A DNA stretch of 64,000 nt from Arthrobacter sp. MMS18-M83 (lineage in GTDB: Bacteria; Actinomycetota; Actinomycetes; Actinomycetales; Micrococcaceae): NCBI RefSeq assembly GCF_026683955.1, contig NZ_CP113343.1, positions 2,170,001-2,234,000 on the forward strand. The letters run 5' to 3'. The translations under genes and the position numbers were made by a program. The notes beneath the pieces were generated by a model, which was not told the DNA's origin, ran no database searches, and worked only from the letters and a program-made list of their open reading frames with translations. Shown in pieces: positions 17,354 through 25,225 of this stretch; position 1 is the stretch's first letter, and each line of letters starts with the position of its first letter.

Positions 17354-18817
17354 TCAGTCCCAGGTGATGGGGCCTCCGGCGCTGTATCCGCCGCTATTTC
17401 CGGATTCGTCCGAGAACCAGAACGAGTACAGGTGCGCGTCGGCCGAAAGCCGGATCGTCACCGTGACATGGCGTGGGTTCCGGCCCGTTGTCCCTGCCAG
17501 GAGGATGCCATGGCGGGTGTTGTCGACGCCGGAGGGTATGGCGTGCGTTTCGGTCCCGCCTGCGTCGAGGTCCGTCACGGTTGCTTCGGCTTCGCCTGCC
17601 CCTGTGCGGATGTTGATGAAAAGGTGGTCTCCCTGCACCAGGAGGGGTCTGGTCTGTACTGCTCCTGCGCCGTCGGGGCCGGGTGTCAGGGCGCAGAATC
17701 CGTCACGCCGCAGTGTAGCCAGACCCATCGAAGCGCCCGCGTACATGTGGCGTCCAAGACTGGGAGAGACGCCCGAGAAACCGGTGTAGTAGATCCTTGT
17801 TTCGTCTCCGCATGGAATGATGCCGCCGTTGACCATGTGGAGGTATCCGTAGTCCCAGGCATCGGGAACCAAGGACGAGGCCAGGAAGGGTTCAGGGTTG
17901 ACGTTGTAGTGGTAGCCGTCCCTTGAGATGCCCAGGTAGAGATCGATGATTTTCGGCAGGCCATGTGCTTCGGCATAGTCGTTGGAGGGCCCCCGGTACA
18001 CCGCGAACACTCCAAGCATGGCGCTCTCGTATGGCATACAGGTGATCTTGTAGATTTCCGGTGTCCGCAGATCGCCGACGGGAGGCGCTGCGCCAAAACC
18101 ATGGCTCCCCACCCACGGCAGAACATCACCCTCGGACCAACGGGACGCCCCATGGAAGTCGTCCGCCTCATGCCAGCCCCGGCCCCGGCCGTACGGCCCA
18201 AGGTGCGTGCGGAGGCTGAAGACCCATTTCCGCCGGAAAGGGTCATAGAAAAAGGTGGTGTTGTCCCCGCATGGACCGGAAGGGCCTTCGTGGACCCAAT
18301 GCTCACCGTCGTCGCTGGAATAGATTTCACCGCCCTCCGAGATTACCGGCGTTGAATGGGCCGGCAGATCTTCCGGGCCGAAATCCGGGGTCCTGCGTCG
18401 GACCCAGCGCAGCATGCGGTATTTAGCTTCGGCATCGGCGTAGTCGCGGCAGATGCTGACGCCGTCCCGCTGAAGAATGCCTCCCCCTTCTTCGTAGTCC
18501 AGTCCAGTGAGCTCCTTCGGCTCGGAGTCATTCCAGACAATGCCGTCGACCGAGTTGCGCAGGGAGGTCCGGTCGAACCAGCCCGACATGTACCAGACCC
18601 TCCACTTGCGGATTTCGTGGTCATAGAGGATTCCGTCGTCGAAAGGGGCAGCCACAGGACACCGGCCACCATTCATATCGCGGTCCGTCGAAGGGGCCAG
18701 CACCGGGTTCCCTGCGCTGGGAGCGGGCGGTAACCACGTTCTCACGAGGGACCGGTGCTCCAACAGATGGTCGTCAACGATCAGCTGGCGCCCGATACGG
18801 GCGTCGATGGAATTCAT
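17354..18817 (-). CDS. Uncharacterised five-bladed propeller (GH32/43-like) protein
   Basis: The start is ATG 18817 (MNSIDARIGRQLIVDDHLLE); sequence further upstream contains the promoter. The 487-residue protein resembles a widespread, mostly uncharacterised family seen in planctomycetes and actinobacteria: RQLIVDDHLLEHRSLVRTW, then KWRVWYMSGWFD, SVDGIVWND, FFYDPFRRKWVFSLRT, and a distal GYLHMVNGGII. The repeats of 'short phrase then DG..W' suggest beta-propeller blades as in GH32, GH43 and GH62. No signal peptide is seen. Catalytic residues cannot be fixed. Being governed by the same operator as the GH32 operon, it is probably an intracellular glycosidase or phosphorylase acting on a fructoside. 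Confidence 0.72.
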   Translation of the reverse strand: MNSIDARIGRQLIVDDHLLEHRSLVRTWLPPAPSAGNPVLAPSTDRDMNGGRCPVAAPFDDGILYDHEIRKWRVWYMSGWFDRTSLRNSVDGIVWNDSEPKELTGLDYEEGGGILQRDGVSICRDYADAEAKYRMLRWVRRRTPDFGPEDLPAHSTPVISEGGEIYSSDDGEHWVHEGPSGPCGDNTTFFYDPFRRKWVFSLRTHLGPYGRGRGWHEADDFHGASRWSEGDVLPWVGSHGFGAAPPVGDLRTPEIYKITCMPYESAMLGVFAVYRGPSNDYAEAHGLPKIIDLYLGISRDGYHYNVNPEPFLASSLVPDAWDYGYLHMVNGGIIPCGDETRIYYTGFSGVSPSLGRHMYAGASMGLATLRRDGFCALTPGPDGAGAVQTRPLLVQGDHLFINIRTGAGEAEATVTDLDAGGTETHAIPSGVDNTRHGILLAGTTGRNPRHVTVTIRLSADAHLYSFWFSDESGNSGGYSAGGPITWD

Positions 18818-18944
18818 GCGTCGGTCCAATCCCTTGGTTTCTTTCGATCCGTGGCCATCTGCGGCCAGCTGCAGGGATATTCTCCGGCAGGAAGATTGGA
18901 AACCGTGCGGAAATCCGGGCCGCGCATCCGCTGATGGCCGAAAA

Positions 18945-18958
18945 GTCATTCGTATAAC
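18945..18958. promoter_or_regulatory. LacI-type operator upstream of the propeller gene
   Basis: It is identical to the 14 bases at 17263-17276, again followed on the plus strand by a GACTGTAATGC string (18970-18980) that supplies TTACAG on the minus strand. Promoter spacing here is 15 bases. It probably binds the same regulator. Confidence 0.6.
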
Positions 18959-19113
18959 TATCAATGTGCGACTGTAATGCGCATCACATCACGCCGTCAA
19001 GCCATGAACGTTTGTCGGATTCCGAAAAGCTCCTGGGCAGGTTCACATCCTAGGAAGTGAAACAGCTGGTGGCGTGTCTCAGTTTTGGTTGCCGCCGGCC
19101 TCAATTGTGACCC

Positions 19114-19143
19114 TTGACACCCGCCGCGCCCTGCGCGTAATCT
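19114..19143 (+). promoter_or_regulatory. Sigma-A-type promoter of the DFA operon
   Basis: TTGACA (19114-19119) and TAATCT (19138-19143) are separated by 18 bases. They lie about 85 bases before the binding-protein start and directly upstream of a palindrome at 19154-19168. The match to the housekeeping consensus is strong. Confidence 0.6.
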
Positions 19144-19153
19144 GTTGCCAAGT

Positions 19154-19168
19154 CGTTTTGGCAAAACG
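19154..19168. promoter_or_regulatory. Palindromic operator-like site just after the promoter
   Basis: CGTTTTG-G-CAAAACG is a perfect 15-base palindrome located where transcription should start. It differs from the other LacI-type site in the island, so the second LacI regulator (25226-26269) is a candidate partner. Confidence 0.5.
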
Positions 19169-19226
19169 GTTTTTCATCCATCATCCAGTCTTCGTATTCC
19201 GTTCCCGAGAAAGGGAGTCGACAGCG

Positions 19227-20507
19227 ATGTCCTCTCGAAAAACAATCTCCAGGCTTGCCGCTCTCGGCAGCCTTTCAACCGCGGTGATCCTGGCCGCGAC
19301 CGCATGCGGCGCAGGGGGTCCCGCGACGTCCGGGGGCGCCGCCGGCAGTTCCATCAACGTCCTGGTGGAGGCAGGCGGCCATGCAGAACTGCAGCCGATT
19401 GCCGACCAGTGCAAGAAGGACACCGGGGTCAACGTCAACTTCGTTGAACTCCCTTATGACGGCCTCTTCAACCGTCTCTCCAGCGAGTTCTCCTCCGGCA
19501 CTGTCTCCTTCGATGTTGCGGCTCTTGACTCCGTGTGGCTGCCCAGTTTCAAGGACGCCCTGCAGCCCATCGACGAGCTCTTCACTGACGAGGCAAAGAA
19601 GGACATCTTCCCTTCACTGGTCAAGGAAGCCAACGTCGATGGCCATTTCATTGGAATGCCGGCGTGGACCAACGCCGAGATAGTCCTCTACCGCAAGGAC
19701 CTCTTTGAGGACGCCAAGAACAAGGCTGACTTCAAGGCCAAGTACGGTTACGACCTCGCCGCGCCGAAGACTTGGCAGCAGTATCAGGACATCTCCGCCT
19801 TCTTCACCAAAGACGGCATGTATGGCACGGACGTCAAGGGTGGCGTTGAAACCGAGTACCTCGCCCATGTGCTGCAGGCCGGATCGCCGATGGTCCTGGA
19901 CAGCAACCACAACGTCGTGATCGACAATGCGGCCCACAAACAAGCGCTGGATTTCTACACCAGCCTCGTCAAGGACGCCCCGGCCGGTGCGGCCCAGGTC
20001 GACTGGGCAGCCGCGCAGAACCTCTTCAACCAAGGCAAGACAGCCATGACCCAGTTCTGGGCCCACGCGTACCGGCAGATCCCCAAGGACTCCCCGGTCT
20101 ACGGCAAGGTCGGAACGGCCCCGATGATCGGCGGGTCCGCGGGCGTTGCCGGTGTTCCCGGCCCCTGGTACCTCTCGGTACCAAAGGCGACCAAGAACAC
20201 GGACGCCGCGAAGAAGTTCGTCAAGTGCGCTTTCGACCACAATGATCTGGCCATCCAGTCAAGCCTTGGCCTGGCGGCACGAGTCTCCGCCTTCCAGAAG
20301 TACCAGGACCAGCCCGGCTACGAGAGCTTCAAACCGCTGATCGAAACACTTAACGCACCCGCGACGGCAACCCGTCCGGCAACAGCAAAGTGGCAGCAGA
20401 TCGTCGACACCGTACTGGTTCCGATGCTTCAGAAGGCCGTTGCTGGCGGAGACAGCACGACCTTGCTGGCGGACGCCAAGTCCAAGATCCAGGCCCTCCT
20501 TAAGTAA
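19227..20507 (+). CDS. ABC sugar-binding lipoprotein of the DFA/fructan operon
   Basis: The start is ATG 19227 (MSSRKTISRLAALGS), with AAAGGGAG upstream. The 426-residue protein has a signal peptide with lipobox AATAC. The mature part is a family-1 solute-binding protein (INVLVEAGGHAELQPIADQC; MPAWTNAEIVLYRKDLFED; VAGVPGPWYLSVPKATKN). It is followed by two permeases and by the GH91 gene, so its ligand is likely a DFA or a short inulin oligosaccharide. A strong hairpin follows its stop codon. Confidence 0.9.
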   Translation: MSSRKTISRLAALGSLSTAVILAATACGAGGPATSGGAAGSSINVLVEAGGHAELQPIADQCKKDTGVNVNFVELPYDGLFNRLSSEFSSGTVSFDVAALDSVWLPSFKDALQPIDELFTDEAKKDIFPSLVKEANVDGHFIGMPAWTNAEIVLYRKDLFEDAKNKADFKAKYGYDLAAPKTWQQYQDISAFFTKDGMYGTDVKGGVETEYLAHVLQAGSPMVLDSNHNVVIDNAAHKQALDFYTSLVKDAPAGAAQVDWAAAQNLFNQGKTAMTQFWAHAYRQIPKDSPVYGKVGTAPMIGGSAGVAGVPGPWYLSVPKATKNTDAAKKFVKCAFDHNDLAIQSSLGLAARVSAFQKYQDQPGYESFKPLIETLNAPATATRPATAKWQQIVDTVLVPMLQKAVAGGDSTTLLADAKSKIQALLK

Positions 20508-20511
20508 GACT

Positions 20512-20549
20512 CCGCGGCCGGCAGCAGCCCATGGCGTTGCCGGCCGCGG
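20512..20549 (+). terminator. Intercistronic hairpin after the binding-protein gene
   Basis: A perfect 12-bp stem (CCGCGGCCGGCA with TGCCGGCCGCGG) and 14-base loop start five bases after the stop codon. No U-run follows. It is placed like the hairpin at 10075-10113 and probably raises binding-protein mRNA relative to permease mRNA. Confidence 0.6.
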
Positions 20550-20573
20550 CCCCAACCAGCGGAAGAGAATCCC

Positions 20574-21461
20574 GTGCGCATCCCTGATCGCCGCTTCGCC
20601 CTTTACTTGATGACCCCGGCGGCGTTGTTCCTCGCAGTCTTTGTTGCCTACCCGCTGTTCCGGTTGGTCACGGACAGCTTCTTCAAAATTTCCCCGATCG
20701 TCGGGGGCCCCCGCGACTTCGTGGGCCTGGACAACTACATCCGGGCCTTCACCTCAGAGGCCTTCATCGGTGCAGGATGGCGGACCCTCGCTTACACCCT
20801 GATGGTGGTGACCCTCGAGTTCACCCTTGGCCTCGGCATGGCCCTCCTGTTCACCACCCTGGGCCGGAAATCCCAGGTCTGGCGGACCATGTTCCTGTAC
20901 CCGCTCATGATTGCCCCGATCGTGGCCGGCCTGCTGTGGAAGTTCCTCATGATCGACAACTTCGGCTTGCTCGGCACCCTGCTGAGCCAGGCCGGCATCC
21001 TGAAGGATCCAAACCAGATCGGCTGGCTGTCGAACCCGGACATCGTCCTCTTCTCCGTCGCCGTCCCGGACATCTGGCTCACGACGTCGTTCATGTGCCT
21101 TGTGCTGTTCGCGGGCCTGCAGAACATCCCGGGAGACCTCATCGAGGCGGCCAGGCTCGACGGCGCCCGCGCACCGTCGCTGCTTTTCCGGATCATTCTT
21201 CCGCTGCTACGGCCGGTCATCGCCGTGGCGCTGGTGGTCCGCGGCATCGACGCAGCACGGGCTTTTGACACCATCCTCATCCAGACCAACGGCGGACCAC
21301 AATCCGCCTCCGAAACCATGAGCCTGCTCATCTACCGGACGATGATCCGCTTCGGCGACCCAGGCCTCGCAAGCGCCATGGGCACCATCTACCTGCTGGC
21401 CATGCTCGCCATCGCCTTCGTCGCCGTAACCACAATCTGGCGGCCAGGAAAGGACACCTGA
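20574..21461 (+). CDS. ABC sugar permease, MalF-like
   Basis: The start is GTG 20574 (VRIPDRRFALYLMTPAALFL), with GGAAGAG upstream. The 295-residue membrane protein has six transmembrane segments and the EAA loop IEAARLDGARAPSLLFRIIL. It forms the transporter pore with the next gene, whose ATG overlaps its stop (TGATG). No ATP-binding subunit is encoded in this operon. Confidence 0.92.
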   Translation: MRIPDRRFALYLMTPAALFLAVFVAYPLFRLVTDSFFKISPIVGGPRDFVGLDNYIRAFTSEAFIGAGWRTLAYTLMVVTLEFTLGLGMALLFTTLGRKSQVWRTMFLYPLMIAPIVAGLLWKFLMIDNFGLLGTLLSQAGILKDPNQIGWLSNPDIVLFSVAVPDIWLTTSFMCLVLFAGLQNIPGDLIEAARLDGARAPSLLFRIILPLLRPVIAVALVVRGIDAARAFDTILIQTNGGPQSASETMSLLIYRTMIRFGDPGLASAMGTIYLLAMLAIAFVAVTTIWRPGKDT

Positions 21462-22504
21462 TGAGCTCGGCACAGACCCCCGACGACAGCGGCATGCTGG
21501 CGGCCGCCGTCCCCGACCGGCCACGCCACGCCGGCATCGCATACCGCAATGCGCCGGCACCGCACCAAACGGAGAGCACCATGCCAAGCCGAACAGCGAC
21601 TGCGCCTCAGACCACCACGGAACCGGCGTCGGCCGGCGGAGGCCGCAGGCGCGGCGGCGTCAATCGTGAAGGACTCGAAGCCGGCAAGCGCAGCACCAGG
21701 ACCATCCTGTGGATCCTCCTCGCCGCGGCGCTCGTCCTCTACGGCTTCCCGTTCCTGTACCTGCTGTTCACGTCCTTCAAGACGCCGATCGACACCATTG
21801 CAGTGCCGCCGACCATCCTCCCCAAGGAATGGACGCTGGATAACTACATCAACGCCCTGGGCCGCAATGGAGTGCCGGCGTCGTTCATCAACAGCATCCA
21901 GACCGCCGTCATCAGCACCCTGCTGTCGCTCGTCCTGGCCGTCCCTGCGGCCTACGGCATCACCCGATACAAGACAGCCAGTGGCCGCGTGTTCATCATG
22001 GCCGCGCTGGTCACCCGCATGGTGCCGCCGGTGGCCATCGGCATCCCGCTGGCGTCGATGATGGCCTCCGTGGGCCTGGCCGACACCCCGATAGCCCTGT
22101 CCATCGCGCACACAACCATCTCGCTGCCGCTCTCCATCTGGCTCATGTCCAGCTTCTTCGAGGCCGTCCCACAGGACCTGGAAGAAGCAGCTACCGTGGA
22201 TGGCTGCAGCCGGCTCGGAGCCCTGTGGCGGGTGGTCATCCCGGTGGTCTCCGGAGGCATCGCAGTGACGGCGATCTTCGCTTTCCTTGCCTCCTGGAAT
22301 GAATTCCTGTTCGCGCTGCTCATGACCGCCGTCCGGTCCCAGACCACCCCCGTGGTCATCGCAAACTTCCAGACCCAGTTCGGACTGGACTGGGGATCCA
22401 TGACAGCCCTCGCGGCCGTCTACTCGATCCCCGTCATCCTTCTCACTCTTCTCTTGCAGCGCAAGATCGTCGCAGGCATGACGCTCGGCGCCGTCAAGGG
22501 CTGA
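21461..22504 (+). CDS. ABC sugar permease, MalG-like
   Basis: From ATG 21461 the protein has 347 residues. The first 85 or so are hydrophilic and low complexity (TATAPQTTTEPASAGGGRRR), unusual for this family. An internal ATG at 21581 with GGAGAG upstream would give 307 residues. Six transmembrane segments, the EAA loop EEAATVDGCSRLGALWRVV and the MTLGAVKG C-terminus identify a MalG-type subunit. The overlap with the previous gene favours the long form, or coupling followed by internal initiation. Confidence 0.9.
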   Translation: MSSAQTPDDSGMLAAAVPDRPRHAGIAYRNAPAPHQTESTMPSRTATAPQTTTEPASAGGGRRRGGVNREGLEAGKRSTRTILWILLAAALVLYGFPFLYLLFTSFKTPIDTIAVPPTILPKEWTLDNYINALGRNGVPASFINSIQTAVISTLLSLVLAVPAAYGITRYKTASGRVFIMAALVTRMVPPVAIGIPLASMMASVGLADTPIALSIAHTTISLPLSIWLMSSFFEAVPQDLEEAATVDGCSRLGALWRVVIPVVSGGIAVTAIFAFLASWNEFLFALLMTAVRSQTTPVVIANFQTQFGLDWGSMTALAAVYSIPVILLTLLLQRKIVAGMTLGAVKG

Positions 22505-22531
22505 GAAACCACAGCACAAAGGGAAGAACCT

Positions 22532-23923
22532 ATGTCAAGCAACAACTGCTACGACGTGACCACGTGGCCAGTCGGCAATCCGTCCGAGGACGTCGGTGAA
22601 GTAATCAACAGCATCATCGCGGACATCAAGGACCGGCAGACCGCCACCGATGCGAACAATGGAGGAAAGCCAGGCGCGGTGATCTACATTCCGCCCGGAG
22701 ACTACCGCCTTCGTACGCAGGTCGTGATCGACGTCAGCTTCCTCAGGATCCACGGCTCCGGACACGGCTTTACGTCATCGAGCATCCGGTTCAACCTCCC
22801 CGAAGACGAATGGCCCGACTTGCATGAGCTGTGGCCCGGAGGGAGCCGCATTCTCGTCGACATTCCCCTCGCCGGAGGCGCGGATGAATCCAAGGGAGCC
22901 GCTTTCTACGTTGAGCGAAGCGGGAGCCCGCGGATCAGCTCGGTCGAGTTCTCCAACTTCTGCATCGACGGGTTGCACTTCACCCCGGATGGCTCCGGGA
23001 TGCACCCCGAGAACACCTACGTCAACGGCAAGACCGGCATCTATGTCGCAAACGCCAATGACTCATTCCGCGTAACCGGCATGGGATTCGTCTACCTTGA
23101 GAACGCTCTCACCATCTACAAGGCGGACGCGCTTTCCGTTCATGACAACTTCATCGCCGAATGCGGAAGCTGCATCGAGCTCCGCGGGTGGGGACAGGCA
23201 TCGAAGATCACCGACAACCTGGTCGGAGCAGGGCCCAAGGGTCACTCGATCTACGCCGAGAACCATGGCGGGCTCCTGATAACCGCGAACAACGTCTTCC
23301 CCCGTGGCGCGAGCAGTGTCCATCTGGACGGCGTCACGCGTTCAAGCGTCACCAACAACCGTTTGCATTCGTTCTACCCCGGGATGGTGATTCTCGCAGC
23401 GAATAGTTCGGAAAACCTCGTGGCCACGAATCACTTCTTGCGTGACCATGAGCCCTGGACGCCCTTCCTGGGAGTGGACAACGGACTGAACGACCTCAAC
23501 GGACTTCTCCGTGTCAGCGGCAGCAACAACTCCGTCATTGGCAACCACTTCTCCGAGATCATCGACTCGCAGAGCATCCGGCCGACAGGTGCGACGCCTG
23601 TCATCATCCGGCTGATGGCGGGGGGTGGCAACTTCGTTTCCAACAACCACGTGGTGGCGATGGACGTTCACGCCAAATCAAGTGACGACTGCTTCTCCGC
23701 TCAGGTGGACGCTCTGTTGACGACCGAGGCTTCGGACGCCCTCGCCGTTACGGCCGTCCTGGTCGATTCCGCATCAGCCCGGAATACGATCCTTGATTCC
23801 GGAAGTGACGCCCAAGTTATCGCAGACAGGGCTGTTAACGCCCTCAGGGCCACACCCACGGTCGGTTTCGAGGCGGCACATGCACTTGTATCACCCATCG
23901 ACGTACCGTCGGCCACCCCTTAG
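22532..23923 (+). CDS. GH91 enzyme: probable difructose anhydride III hydrolase
   Basis: The start ATG 22532 follows AAAGGGAAG. The 463-residue protein is a right-handed beta-helix of the GH91 (inulin fructotransferase) family, with CYDVTTWPVGNPSEDVGEVI and GAVIYIPPGDYRLRTQVVID near the N-terminus. D205 and E216 (HDNFIAECGSCIEL) have the 11-residue spacing I recall for the catalytic pair in characterised GH91 enzymes. Inulin fructotransferases are secreted and make DFA from inulin. DFA III hydrolases of Arthrobacter are cytoplasmic and convert DFA III to inulobiose. This protein has no signal peptide and follows an ABC importer, so the hydrolase role is favoured. DFA I specificity is not excluded. 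Confidence 0.85.
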   Translation: MSSNNCYDVTTWPVGNPSEDVGEVINSIIADIKDRQTATDANNGGKPGAVIYIPPGDYRLRTQVVIDVSFLRIHGSGHGFTSSSIRFNLPEDEWPDLHELWPGGSRILVDIPLAGGADESKGAAFYVERSGSPRISSVEFSNFCIDGLHFTPDGSGMHPENTYVNGKTGIYVANANDSFRVTGMGFVYLENALTIYKADALSVHDNFIAECGSCIELRGWGQASKITDNLVGAGPKGHSIYAENHGGLLITANNVFPRGASSVHLDGVTRSSVTNNRLHSFYPGMVILAANSSENLVATNHFLRDHEPWTPFLGVDNGLNDLNGLLRVSGSNNSVIGNHFSEIIDSQSIRPTGATPVIIRLMAGGGNFVSNNHVVAMDVHAKSSDDCFSAQVDALLTTEASDALAVTAVLVDSASARNTILDSGSDAQVIADRAVNALRATPTVGFEAAHALVSPIDVPSATP

Positions 23924-23948
23924 CCCCGACCCGAAAGGCCGAAAATCA

Positions 23949-24917
23949 ATGTCGTATGTTCTTTCCGACGCCTGGACCTGGGACACGTGGTTCGCCGACG
24001 ACGGCGATCTTTACCACGCCTTCTACCTGAAGGCATCCCGCGCGCTGGGGGATCCCGATCGCCGCCACTTCCACGTCACCGTCGGCCACGCCGTCTCCCA
24101 AGACTTGCACGCCTGGCACGAGGTCGCCGATGCGCTGATCGCGTCGGACCAGCCTGCTTTCGACGATTACACCACGTGGACCGGATCCATTGTCAGGGAC
24201 CCGGAGGGCATGTGGCGCATGTTCTACACCGGAACTACCCGCGCTGAAAACGCGATCGTCCAGCGCGTCGGCGTCGCGAAATCACCGGACCTCTACAACT
24301 GGACCAAGGCCGGCAGCGAGGCCCTGTGCGAAGCCGAACCGCAGTGGTACGAGAAGTTCGACGGCGTCAGCTGGCCTGATGAAGCCTGGCGCGATCCGTG
24401 GGTTTTCGCCCACGATGGCCGGTGGCACATGCTCGTCACCGCCCGTTCCAACCAAGGTGCCCCCGACAACCGCGGCGTGATCGGCCACGCCACATCGCCC
24501 GACCTCGACACCTGGACCGTTCAGCCCCCGCTCTCGCAGTCGGGCGCCGGTTTCGGGCACCTCGAGGTGCCGCAAATTGCATCAATCGGCGACCGGGACG
24601 TGCTGATCTTCTCCTCGCTGCACGGCGAGCTGACCGCGGCCCGGCGCGAATCCGGTGAACGCGGGGGCGTGTGGTCGGTCCCTGTCGAGTCGCCCACCGG
24701 TCCCTACGACATTACCAAGGCCACGCGCCTGACGGACGAGTCGCTCTACGCCGGCCGATTGCTCCAGGACCGCGACGGCGCTTGGTGGCTCTTCGCGTTC
24801 AACCACGTTGACGAGAACCGGGCATTCATCGGCTCGCTTTCCGACCCGCTACCCGTGGGTTGGGGCGGGAACGGGCGCCTGCGGGTCACCGACGGTCGCT
24901 TCGACCACCTCGGATAA
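23949..24917 (+). CDS. Short GH-J clan-like fructosidase (GH32/GH68-like single propeller)
   Basis: The start is ATG 23949 (MSYVLSDAWTWDTWFADD), 25 bases after the GH91 stop, with GAAAGG upstream. The earlier in-frame ATG overlaps GH91 and is not used. At 322 residues it is only a propeller and lacks the GH32 beta-sandwich. WTWDTWF resembles the GH68 WDSW nucleophile motif. WRDPWVF is the transition-state stabiliser, and HLEVPQI supplies a Glu in the acid/base position. Adjacent to GH91, it is the best candidate to split the product (inulobiose) into two fructoses in the cytoplasm. The assignment to a CAZy family is uncertain. Confidence 0.75.
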   Translation: MSYVLSDAWTWDTWFADDGDLYHAFYLKASRALGDPDRRHFHVTVGHAVSQDLHAWHEVADALIASDQPAFDDYTTWTGSIVRDPEGMWRMFYTGTTRAENAIVQRVGVAKSPDLYNWTKAGSEALCEAEPQWYEKFDGVSWPDEAWRDPWVFAHDGRWHMLVTARSNQGAPDNRGVIGHATSPDLDTWTVQPPLSQSGAGFGHLEVPQIASIGDRDVLIFSSLHGELTAARRESGERGGVWSVPVESPTGPYDITKATRLTDESLYAGRLLQDRDGAWWLFAFNHVDENRAFIGSLSDPLPVGWGGNGRLRVTDGRFDHLG

Positions 24918-24930
24918 AGAGAAGGCGGCT

Positions 24931-25010
24931 GTGGAAAAGTTCCTGAGCGTCGGTCAGGCGCTCGTCGAAATCGTCGAGAGGCCGGACGGGGTGCGCCCAG
25001 CACCGGGGTG
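24931..25010 (+). pseudogene. 5' remnant of a PfkB-type fructokinase gene
   Basis: Thirteen bases after the preceding stop a GTG (24931), with GAAGG upstream, opens EKFLSVGQALVEIVERPDGV. This is the N-terminal strand of PfkB fructokinases. In the next frame HRGGSP mimics the HPGGSPANVA sugar-binding motif, and then similarity ends. The remaining bases to 25225 contain no recognised gene, only a few unassigned phrases (WPVHGLWDEQTASSIN in one frame). Confidence 0.6.
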
Positions 25011-25119
25011 GCAGCCCCGTCACCGATCACCCGACCGAGTCCGACGTCGTCGTGCAGCCCCAAACGACAATTCCTCGGTAGCGTATTGGTACCAGACCGG
25101 CAAACACGCCGAGCACGCG

Positions 25120-25141
25120 AGCCGCCCGTTAAAGGGCGGCT
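25120..25141. terminator. Hairpin before the second lacI gene
   Basis: AGCCGCCC (25120-25127) pairs with GGGCGGCT (25134-25141) around a GTTAAA loop. There is no T-run. It may separate the upstream DFA operon from the lacI-GH32-fructokinase operon. Confidence 0.45.
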
Positions 25142-25225
25142 GCCCCGCCGCTGGCCCGTGCACGGGCTCTGGGACGAACAAACCGCATCTAGCATCAACG
25201 CCAACATAAGGGACGTGGGAGACAC

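Noticed and set aside
25154..25167. A perfect palindrome GCCCGTG-CACGGGC upstream of the second lacI
   Set aside because: It has a GC centre unlike the CG centre of LacI sites, and it falls in decayed coding sequence; it may be chance in GC-rich DNA.
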